A stretch of 64,000 bases of DNA, taken from positions 1 to 64,000 of the forward strand of contig JAANDG010000639.1 of assembly GCA_036852015.1 (NCBI GenBank), read 5' to 3'. The notes under the pieces were generated by a model, which saw only the letters and a program-made list of their open reading frames with translations, was not told the DNA's origin and ran no database searches. Below, piece after piece: positions 48,930 through 58,700 of the stretch (its first letter is position 1; every line of letters begins with the position of its first letter). Position numbers and translations under genes: made by a program. This stretch comes from Pelodera strongyloides. Taxonomy: Eukaryota; Nematoda; Chromadorea; Rhabditida; Rhabditidae.

Positions 48930-51900
48930 ATGCTTCTTGAAAGGTTAGTAATTTATAAAATAATTTACTTATTAGTTTCTTTTCGGATGAAGAGAAACTA
49001 ATAAACAATTTACACTTGAAATGTTGCAAAAAATTTGAGAAAAACCCGAAATACAGTTTATTTGTATCTACATGTAAATGGAACACTCACTATTGAAATT
49101 TAAACCAGTATTGTACCTACTTTTGGGAAATTTGCATGATATGATACGTACACTATGTAAATCCTATGTACACTATGTAAATTTGGTACCGGAAGCTTCG
49201 AACGGGCACCAAAAATTTGCTTAGGGCATAAAGCATGTGCATATTATATGCAAATTTCCCAAACTAGGTACAATACTGCTTTAATGCTTCGTCCATATCG
49301 ACCGTAGCAGCGAAAAACGGCAAGCTGTGCATAGCAAGGTGTGTATAAAAATGATTTCCAGAGCGATCAAAAGCCGCACAAGAAAAGATGGGCACGTCCT
49401 CTTCGTTTGGTGCCATGCTCGAAAATGTAAGTTGTATTTGAGGAAACACACAAAAGGCAAAAACACTGTGATAGGCGTCTCCATCATTGTTGCCTGCATC
49501 AAGTGCTACGCTTCTCCGCAACAGCAATTGCTACCAGTAGTCAAGCCAACGAGCCGCTCGAAGCCTCAGGCCTGGGTCACGGATTATCGCTCATATTCTT
49601 TTATCGCTCTGTCCAAGCATTATACCATTAAAGCGAAATGCTAGCCCCTTTGGAAAATTTGCATGTGATAAGCAAATCCTATGTATCCTATGCTAATTTT
49701 GCGCGATCGTCCACGGCAATCGCGCAAAATTAGCATAGGATACATAGGATTTGCTTATCATATGCAAATTTTCCAAAGAGGCTGGCATTTCGCTTTAATA
49801 TTATTTGCTCTTCAGGTTCGCCATAAGGCACTAGAACTCGGTCTCTGGTGCGATGAAATGCAACGAGACCTTCCTAAGAAATGGGAAAAACATGGGAATA
49901 TGGTCGTCTTCCCGCAAGATTCATTTCAACATATAAATTGGAGATTTATTGGTAAGATAAATTATTTTGCCTTTTATTTTTATCCGAACTACCTTTCATT
50001 AATAAATAGAGCGTGGTTTTTAAAGCGAAATACTCTCCGGTTTTTGAAACGCATCGAGTACATCAGCATTCTCATGCAGCTTATGCAAATGAACATAAAT
50101 TAGAAAAAACAATCGAGCTAAATACGAGCAAATTAGCATAACTACGTAAGAATTCAGTTGTCCTCGATGCGTTTCAAAAACCGGCCTCTTTAACAATTAT
50201 GTACCAATCACAATAATGCAAATATGTCAAGGCACAAAAGAAGATCGAAGCAACAGAACCTCAAATAATCAAGAAACATTTATAAAGTTAAAGCTACAAA
50301 CTATATTTTCAAATTCAGGTCGCGAACTATGGAAAATTGTCGCTGAATCGCTCGAAGTTGATCGTTTGGGCCGGAAACGGTTAATTGCTAACGACTCGGA
50401 TCGTACACCACATGTGGATATACTGTACGGGGAGCATGGATGGGTGGAGCACACTGATGAACGGGGAATACGGTAATTTAATCTTACTTTTGGCGTAGTT
50501 TGTAGTTTGTAGCTCAACGGAAAGTATTTTTTTTTAATTTATTGTAATTTGTAGTTCAGCGGATAATTTTTAGTTCAACGGTGATTTCTACGCGAATTAT
50601 CCCACACTACGGTTATTTTGTAATTACTGCACCATATGACTAAATTATCTTATGGGAATAAGACAACCTTCACACTTCACACCACGCCAAAGCCTAAGCC
50701 TAAGCCTAAGCCTAAGCCTAAGCTTAAGCCTAAGCTTAAGCCTAAGCTTAAGCCTAAGCCTAAGCCTAAGTCTAAGCCTATTTAGCTACGTCTACGATGC
50801 CTCAAAAAAGGTGTTCGACATCTCAAAGTGCAAAGAAATGACGCGAATTTCGAAAATTGACGCGCATGGCGAAACGGTTGTGAATATCATGAGTGGTTAG
50901 TTTATATATTGTTTCTCTAATCTAACTGCTTCCCGTCATTTCGCAGAGCACAATTTTTTTCCTCATTTTTATTGTGGCGCACAATTGTTGCGCGCCACTT
51001 CCCTGCAGCTTGTAATCTATAGGTTCCCACTTTGTTGCTGCGTGCAGTACTGCACGCCCTTTCGGCGTATTCGGTTGATAGAATGGGGTGCACTTTCCTT
51101 TTTTAAAGCGAAATGCCGGACGGTTTTTGAAAAGCACCGTGGCCAACTAAATTATTACGTATTTATGCTACTTTTCTCGAATTTAGCTTGATTTTCATTA
51201 TAATTTATGTTCGTTTTCATGAGCTGTATAAGAATGCAGGCGTCTACGATGAGTTTCAAGAGCCGGCCGGAATTTCGCTTTAATATGTTTGTCCTTTCTA
51301 GGTCTTGGCTACTTTGCCTTTCCATGGGTCGCAACTTCGGGCGCGAAGCATGTCCACGCTCTAGACTGGGACGAGGACAGCTGCGAGGCCCTTAAGAAGA
51401 CCGCTACCGCGAACGGACTCGAAGATTCAGTTACCGTAATCGAGGGAGACGCTAGGAGGGTGAGAATTCGTATATACTATTCGTATTTAATGTGGTTTCC
51501 AAGTATTCTGAAAATGTACAGTATCTTGGAATCTAAATATTTTTTTTTAATTTTTCATATTATTTATGCAAATTTCGTGCAGAAATACGGTAGTATTGAC
51601 AGAATCACACCGAATTTTTCGGATACTTGGAAACCCCATAAAGCTCTGACTTGGTCTGCGAGGTTGTGTGCATAGTGAACGCCGTTACATTATGTGCTTT
51701 CAGAATTGTCCTATTTGTTGTGAAGAATAAAACGATTAAGTAAATTATCATTTTTGAGAGCGATTCAATCCCAATTACAATTGAATCACTGTGTCAATTT
51801 TTTTATGAAATGCGTACATTTTAGAAAGCTCCACAAGGTGTCGGGGACAGGGTCTACCTGGGTATTCTACCGTCGTCGAAAGCCCACTGGATGACAGCGT

Positions 51901-54671
51901 GCAAGTGTGTTAAAGAAAAGGTGAGTCTCGGGTGAGCAAGTGTGTCAAAGAAAGGTGAGTGTCGGATGAGCAAGTGTGTCAAATAAAAGGTGAGTCTCGG
52001 GTGAGCAAGTGTGTCAAAGAAAGGTGAGTGTCGGATGAGCAAGTGTGTCAAAGAAAAGGTGAGTCTCGGGTGAGCAAGTGTGTCAAAGAAAGATGAGTGT
52101 CGGATGAGCAAGTGTGTCAAGGAAAAGGTGAGTGTCGGATGAGCAAGTGGGTCAAAGAAAAGGTGAGTGTCGGGTGTGCAAGTGTGTCAAAGAAAGGGTG
52201 AGTGTCGGGTGTGCAAGTGTATCAAAGAAAAGGTGAGTGTCGGGTGAGCAAGTGTGTCAAAGAAAAGGTGAGTGTCGGGTGAGCAAGTGTGTCAAAGAAA
52301 AGGTGAGTGTCGGGTGAGCAAGTGTGTCAAAGAAAAGGTGACTGTCGGGTGAGCAAGTGTGTCAAAGAAAAGGTGAGTGTCGGGTGAGCAAGTGTGTCAA
52401 TGAGTGTCGGGTGAGCAAGTGTGTCAAAGAAAAGGTGAGTGTCGGGTGAGCAAGTGTGTCAAACAAAAGGTGAGTGTCGGGTCCTAATATTCGAGGAGAA
52501 CGTTAGATTTCTATGTGCGAACAAACTGACAATGAGACATAGTCCCTAGCAAGTGAGCCTAGAATAGAGTTAGCGCAAACTGCAAGCAACTAGAGTTTTT
52601 GATGTCTCAGTAAATTATTGAACAACAGGGGAATACCCCTTTACGGAGTACATTGTACATGTATTTAGGGCGGCTGGATACACATTCAAGAGCTCGTTGA
52701 TCCGAAAAGGAAACCACTGGAGCGAACCGATTCAATGAAGAAAACGGAGAGAAAGTAAATAATAATCGTCTTATTAAATTTATTGGAATTTATTGATTCG
52801 ACCATAGTTGTAGTTTGTAGCTAGCATAAAAGAGTTAACTTGAGGAACTGTTATAAGAAAAAATGCTTTAATGGCAATGAAGGAAATCTTGCCTTCTATA
52901 AACTTTCATTGTAGAAATCGATTTATTGAGATTGTCAAAACTGGAATCGATCGATGAACAAAAGCCGACTGGAAAGGCCGCAGAAAAGCAAGAAAACGGA
53001 GAAAACGGAAAAGCGGACCAACCCAACGGAAAAGGTTGCTCATTCAGTTTCTCAATCGAGTTTGAAATAGAAAAAAATAACGCGACTATATGGCAAGTTT
53101 GGAGTTGGTTGAATTGTCATGAAAACTACGTTTCTAGTTTATTATATTGCAAATGATCCAGTCAAATGATTAATCTGTCGTTCTGACCTTCTCATGTTTA
53201 ATAGGATAGACGTAACAAAAAAGTAATCAGAAACACGCAAAATAAAATGTGTACTGGCCGGTTTTTGAAACGCATCGAGTACACCATCATTCTTATGCAA
53301 CTTATGTCCAGCTAAATTCGAGCAACTTACCATAAATACGCAAGAATTCAGTTGTCCACGATGCGTTTCAAAAACCGGCCGGTATTTCGCTTTCATTTTT
53401 TTTAGACGAAGCTCCAAAATTGCGGCGAAAATTGTCTCGATCAGCATCGATCGTCGAGGAAATTGAAAATAAAATGTTCCCGCCGCCAACGGTATGATTT
53501 TAGAAACGAGGGTCAATCCAGTTGGTGTGATGGTTAACATCGGCCTTTGGGGTTTTCAGTGGTTTCGCAGTTTTTTTTTGTGTTACCCGATTTATGGGAC
53601 TGTCAAATGGTGTTCGTAGACGTGAAAATCAGGGAGCTTTCTCGACTTTCTATTATGAACGTCGCAACTTTGGTTACCGACGTAACACTGTACAGTTTAC
53701 GTCGTGTACTTCCAGATACATCCTGATTTCTTGGAGTCTTGGGCGAGAATGCAACAGCACATCAAGGATTTCACAATGGAACTCGCTGAGAGGTGGGCTT
53801 TAAAGCGAAATACCGACGGTTTTTGAAACTCATCGTGGACAACTGAATTCTTACATATTTATGCTAATTTGATCGAATTAGCTCGATTTTTTATTCTAAT
53901 TTATGTTCATTTGCATACTCTGCATAAAAATGCTGGTCTATTCGATGTGTTTCAAAAACTGGCCGGTTCACATGAAACGCTTACAGAAAAGAAGTATTTT
54001 TACAGAGTTGTGTTTTCTATATATGTCCTCTTAGATATTCATTCGTTCATTTTTTTAAAGTGGTGCAATGTTAACCTTAGGCGCCATTGGTGCGTTTCTA
54101 GCGTAGAATCTGACACAAGTTTTGGTTTCAATATACTATGAGTCATGCCGCTTTGAAAATAGTTGCTTTTCAGTTGTTGCCGTTTTATGAACAACATCAA
54201 CGTTGTGGACGGAACTTATTCAATCGAGATTAGAAATGTGATAACTTTGCGTGCTAGGACAACAGCAAAACCACAGGTGCGGAATATGGTTTTATGTTAT
54301 AAATATACTCAAACATTAGAGAGTACCATATCTGGATATATTATCAACCCTTTACCTCTATCATAAGCCCGAATTTGACACCTGGGATTTGGCTTTTTTC
54401 ACTTTTGCGTTTTTATGATGGGGCACCGATAGGTAAGATACATGCATTCTATCCCCAACAGAAAAAAATGCACATTGATCCGGCGCTCTATACCGTACCT
54501 TATCAGGATCACATCGTCGTCGATCTCTATACAACACTCCACCTCGACGAACCGCAACGCCCGCGAAGAAACCCGAGACGGTGGGAATCAATAGAGGCAT
54601 CTATTCTAGATGAGATGAAACAAAGCGATGAACTTGCCAAACAGAAGTCAACAGAGGAGGATCCACGCTGA
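48930..54671 (+). CDS. tRNA wybutosine-synthesising protein 2 (TYW2/TRMT12)
   Basis: Exons: 48930-48947 (tentative start), 49816-49951, 50319-50472, 50786-50895, 51302-51459, 51825-51920, 52669-52754, 52931-53034, 53406-53491, 53716-53792, 54174-54276, 54462-54671; all phases agree, giving about 445 residues, near the 448 I recall for human TRMT12. TYW2 transfers the aminocarboxypropyl group of S-adenosyl-methionine to the wybutosine precursor at position 37 of tRNA-Phe, in the cytoplasm. Seen: ADLP-like region (RDLPKKWEKHGNMVV), GEHGWVEHTDERGIRY, the SAM-binding motif ETVVNIMSGLGYFAFPW, the acidic end of the next strand (HALDWDED), VYLGILPSSKAHW, and GGWIHI. The C-terminal YQDHIVVDL matches the family's final strand. 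Odd points: a low-complexity Lys/Glu/Asn and Ser/Arg-rich insert in exons 8-9; the usual LxAGIG-type loop reads MSGLGY; exon 6 is followed by a minisatellite copying its own donor; intron 3 ends in telomere repeats. Exons 2-7 are firm; exons 1 and 11 are less so. Confidence 0.83.
49100..49284. mobile_element. Hairpin family C, copy 3
   Basis: TTTAAACCAGTATTGTACC left, GGTACAATACTGCTTTAA right, centre GGAAGCTTCGAACGGGCACC. In the first TYW2 intron. Confidence 0.9.
49628..49798. mobile_element. Hairpin family B, copy 2
   Basis: 171 bp, TTAA-bounded near-perfect palindrome; ends 17 bases before TYW2 exon 2. Confidence 0.95.
50020..50193 (-). mobile_element. Hairpin family A copy (inverted)
   Basis: TTAAAGCGAAATACTCTCCGG left; the right end CCGGCCTCTTTAA lacks the inner CGAAAT. 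In a TYW2 intron. Confidence 0.9.
50690..50779. repeat. Longest interstitial telomere-type array
   Basis: About 15 CCTAAG units, four variant, ending six bases before the TTTAG acceptor of TYW2 exon 4 (50786). Every unit contains an AG dinucleotide. Confidence 0.95.
51103..51283 (+). mobile_element. Hairpin family A copy
   Basis: TTAAAGCGAAATGCCGGACGG left, GCCGGCCGGAATTTCGCTTTAA right; ends 18 bases before TYW2 exon 5. Confidence 0.92.
51492..51643. mobile_element. Repeat family N, copy 2
   Basis: GTGGTTTCCAAGTATTCTG left and ATACTTGGAAACCCCATAA right are inverted; the interior matches 33132-33283. Confidence 0.8.
51901..52490 (+). repeat. Minisatellite of a duplicated 5' splice site
   Basis: About 16 units of 34-35 bp. 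Each joins the last 20 bases of TYW2 exon 6 (GCAAGTGTGTCAAAGAAAAG type) to the first 15 of its intron (GTGAGTGTCGGGTGA). The first half is arranged as alternating CTCGGGTGA/GTCGGATGA pairs; the second half is more uniform. Confidence 0.95.
53252..53393 (-). mobile_element. Hairpin family A copy (inverted, internally deleted)
   Basis: GGCCGGTTTTTGAAACGCATCG left, CCGGCCGGTATTTCGCTTT right; 12 bases before TYW2 exon 9. Confidence 0.88.
53800..53968 (+). mobile_element. Hairpin family A copy at a splice donor
   Basis: TTAAAGCGAAATACCGACGG begins 7 bases after the end of TYW2 exon 10. The right end stops at CTGGCCGG. Confidence 0.9.
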
Positions 54672-54777
54672 TTCTTTATTTTATTCGGAGAATGATAGCC
54701 CAAAGGGGGGGGGGCTGGTTCTTATGCCATGTCTTTAAATTATTTTTTTTCTTGTCTCTCTGTATTAGCTTTCTCTT

Positions 54778-54781
54778 ATTC

Positions 54782-54833
<52 letters not shown>

Positions 54834-54846
54834 CTCTCTCTTTTGC
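54778..54846. repeat. CT microsatellite
   Basis: In the short space between the convergent TYW2 and EML genes. Confidence 0.95.
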
Positions 54847-55008
54847 TTTCTTTGTTTCTTTACGTCATTGGGTGAGGAAAAGAGTGACGATAGGTAGTTT
54901 CTCACTTCGACCATAAGTACTTTTTAGCAAAAGTTAATATCTGTAAGATCAAGTTCGCTAACACAATTGATTGTGAACCGTAGAAACACAGAACCACAAA
55001 ACTGTGAA

Positions 55009-55180
55009 TTAAACGGAAATACCGGCCGGTTTTTGTAACGAATCGTGGGCAACTGAACACTTACGTATATATATATATATATGCCAATTTTGTCTTCTAA
55101 TTTACGTTCATTTGCATAACCTGCACAAGTATGCTGATGTACTCGATATGTTTCAATAACTGGCCGGTAGCTCGCTTTAT
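55009..55180 (+). mobile_element. Hairpin family A copy
   Basis: TTAAACGGAAATACCGGCCGG left, CTGGCCGGTAGCTCGCTTTA right, with an internal AT run. Intergenic between TYW2 and EML. Confidence 0.9.
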
Positions 55181-55220
55181 GTTTCGAATATCAATATATG
55201 TATACACGGTTTTGAAATGA

Positions 55221-55375
55221 TATTAGCCCGTATTCTCGGGACGCCGGAAATGTTCCGTTGGGGAACTCATTTGTATGCAAATTTTTCTTCAAGGTATTCT
55301 ATATAGTCGAGAAATTTGCACACAGATGAGTTCCCCAACGGAACATTTCCGTCGTCCCGAGAATACGGGCTAATA
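55221..55375. mobile_element. Hairpin family H
   Basis: TATTAGCCCGTATTCTCGGGA and its inverse; arms of about 60 bp include GGAAATGTTCCGTTGGGGAA. Single copy here. Confidence 0.9.
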
Positions 55376-55734
55376 TATATTCCAGTTCTAACTCAAAGAC
55401 AGCACCTTTTCACTAGAACCTGAGTTACATATGCACTTTGTGAAACGTATTACGTATACTGTTACTAAATTATTGGGGTGTTTCTAGTTTTGAGATTACT
55501 AACTTTCCTTTTTTTCTTTTTTTTATGGGCCTGACACTTTAAGCCAAGATTTGAATTTGAGTTTTAACTAAAAAAGTTACAAACTTTGTGATTTCATAAT
55601 GAGACTTGCCTTGTGGTTAAACTATTGAGTTAATTCCAAATTATTGACAAATTGTAAAACCTTGCGAATTAATTTGATAAATACTTTTTACAATTTAAAT
55701 GTGTACTTTATGCGATGTGCTAATGGCGGTATAT

Positions 55735-55740
55735 TTTATT
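55735..55740 (-). terminator. Polyadenylation signal of the EML gene
   Basis: AATAAA on the minus strand, 17 bases past the EML stop codon. The close position makes a very short 3' UTR plausible. Confidence 0.6.
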
Positions 55741-55756
55741 TACAACGCATTTTCGG

Positions 55757-58700
55757 CTAGTTGCCCAATCTCCATTTTATTAGATTATTCTCGGCAACCG
55801 TGATGAAATGCCGCTCGTTCGCGAAAACGACACGAGAAACACGCGAGGTGTGCGCCCGCATCTCGTGGAACCCGGCCTGAAATGTCGCCTCTTGAAGGAA
55901 ATTATCTGAATGGGCAAAGCGATACAATTGTTTATGTGAATGGACTAATATTTAAAAAAAGACAATTTAGGCGTATAAAAATTTCTCAACATCGACATGT
56001 GCTCAGACAATTATATTGAAGCTAAAGCTTGGAAGCATGTATCGTCAAATCCTTCAATATATCACTGGCAGTAGTTTTACTTACAGTCACACTTTGCACA
56101 GGTGCGCAGTACAGTCTCAGGCTTCCATCTAATTGTCCAGCAATTAATAAATCCTTTGTCTTGTTGCAACACGTCTCCGTAGTATGTGGTGATGAATGAA
56201 GTACGAGAGCACTCTAAAGTAGAAATGAAAATACAAAATTGCACTGGTTATGGTTATGGAGCCTTCTAAAATGTTTAACGTTGTGGAAATATCATGAATT
56301 TGTAAATATTTCGAAGGTCTAAATTGATTATGCACAATGGCTAGTGAGAAGCACATTATAAGGGACAGAATTAGCTTCTTATGGATATGCCAGCATGATG
56401 CGCGTAATTTATCAAATTTGCCAGTTTTTTTTTTGTTACCTCAAAGCTCAATCCACATTTCACAGAATTCCAGTTCACATCACGCATCTCCGAACCGTTT
56501 AATGCCTCGCCACGCTTATTATCTGAAAATTACTTCATTTTTTTGTGGGCATTCTTTCAAGATAACGTCTCGGAAACGACTCAAAAAACTTGTAAAAATG
56601 CACTGTCCGTCAGGTTGTGTTTTTCAGAAATTTAGAAGAAACGTACAAAAAGCAAGCGAGGGCGCTTCCGTGTTAATCCTAATATGCTCTCCATCTGCTG
56701 ACCAATCAACTTTCACAACTGGAGACAGGAGTCCGGTTATGCGTGCGGTCTGCGCTAACTTCCTTGTTGAATCTAACTTGTAGATAATCGTCGTGTTATC
56801 CTAAACAAACCACAGGAAAGTGAAAATCCCGATATTGTCCCGATTATTTCCCAAAACCCCGAGTTTGCCCGATTTTTTTCCAAAAAAAAACCATTTCGCT
56901 CCGATCAGGGTCCGATTTTTGAGGGACTTGACCGGGACGAAATTGGGGTTTTTGCTTTCCCATGCTTGGGCAGTAAAGGATACGAATATGGATAGAGCTA
57001 AACGACAAAAAGTGGACTCTTTCCTGCTTTTCAATATCTCATTTTGCGATAAGGTTTATATAAATAGTTTATTGAGGATATACAATTAACACATCTCAAA
57101 AGGTGACCCTAAGATGTTTGCAAAGAAGAACACATTCAGGAGCTCTTCTGTGCGCATTACATTAGTATTTGTTTAAATAAAAAGTTGATTCAGCTAAAAA
57201 TTACAGCACCTTCGCAGCGACGAGAACCAATCCGCCTGTGGGAGCGAATTCGAGGGCGCTGATTGGCTGATCAGCAACTTTCACTTCGTGTACTGTATTC
57301 CTTGTAGAGGAGTCGATCAATATCACTTTTCCTGCTGACGTACCAGCACCAATTATTGAACCGCAGGGTGAAAATCCAATTTGCGTTATTCCAACCTGTA
57401 GATAAGGGAAATAATTTAAACTCGTAAAGCGTAAAGTCAAACATTCTAATTTGCTTTCCCCTCCTACGTACTGTAATTAGATCTATTATTTGAGCTGCTA
57501 ATTACCTAACAGTATGTCGAACTATCCTACTATTCATTGGTACTTCGGCGGGGTTCAAAGTTGAAAGTTCATTCCTTGTTTTCACAAAGATATTGTTCAT
57601 TATAACTGTTAAACTAGCAGAACATCATGATTATTTTCCACAAGTAGCAACTTACTAACTTCTGTATTCTTGTTCCACAAAGCGGTATTTGTTTCCAAAT
57701 CGTACATTTTTAATTGGCCGTCAACTGATGCCGAGATAAACTTTGGTACGTGGGGATGTACGCAAACACTTGAGATGTCTTCCGAGTCAGCCTAGGATAA
57801 GTTTTTACTTCATTTTTGTAAGAGTTATATAAAATTTGGCACAAGAGACTTGGTTTGCTGTACTAAGCAACAATGAAGAGTGAGTTTATTTTCTTATAGC
57901 CATATCAACTATCGAAAAGGAACGGACATTTTCACGTAAGTAACACGTAAGTATTTGCTACCAGATTACCAAACTACGTGCTCCGGGGCTTTTTTTCTGA
58001 AAAAGTCGCAAGTTTGAGAAGAGGATAAACGGAACGCACTTGGATAAGGTACTTGAAGCCCATCTTCATATCGCCAGCGATAATTTGATTTTGTGAAGTA
58101 CCAATCAATAGTCCAGATGCCGACGTACCAACTATCGATCGCACGATCCCAGCATCATCAGGAAGCTGATAAAATAATTAATGAAATCAATCAATTCTAT
58201 AGTTTACAGTTTGGAAGTTGTATTATGGGTAACGAGTATTTGATCGATAGAATACGCTTGTACTGTATCTAAAGGATTCCCAATCTTTGACACGATATGA
58301 TTAGTACAAATGAAGCCCGCCATGGAAAAGGGTAATTTTAGCTCTGTCAATAAGCTTATAGTTAGTTAATCGTAGAGGACGAAAAAAATTTAATAGTAGT
58401 GTAAGTTCTGTTCACCTTTCTTTAAAGGATCAGGCCCATTTCAAATGACCCCTATTTTTGATGATTCCATCTGATTCTTCATGTCATATATAGTAGGATA
58501 CGATATTTTTCTAATTTTCAAGCGCAAAATTCACGCAGTATTCGGCAATTCATGGGGTCTCGATGTATTGCAAAAACAGCGCATTTTGCTTCCAAGTATC
58601 AAATTGCATCTCGTGTACAATATTGCATACACCTTTGAAAGTTAGAAAATGCACCATTGATAATACTAGAGGAGGCGAAAATGCACAGTTTATGCACGCT

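Noticed and set aside
54375..54461. A phase-matching open segment (about 54368-54436) before the last TYW2 exon
   Set aside because: It leaves phase 1, whereas the last exon needs phase 0; the exon 54174-54276 fits both sides instead.
56085..56213. Alternative frame reading as a Cys-rich secreted tail with its own stop
   Set aside because: The other frame continues the EML propeller and joins in phase to exons on both sides.
57201..57209. A stop codon that would end the EML protein early
   Set aside because: Splicing at 57210 joins in phase to exon 13 and restores the expected next WD blade, followed by three more exons ending at a natural stop.
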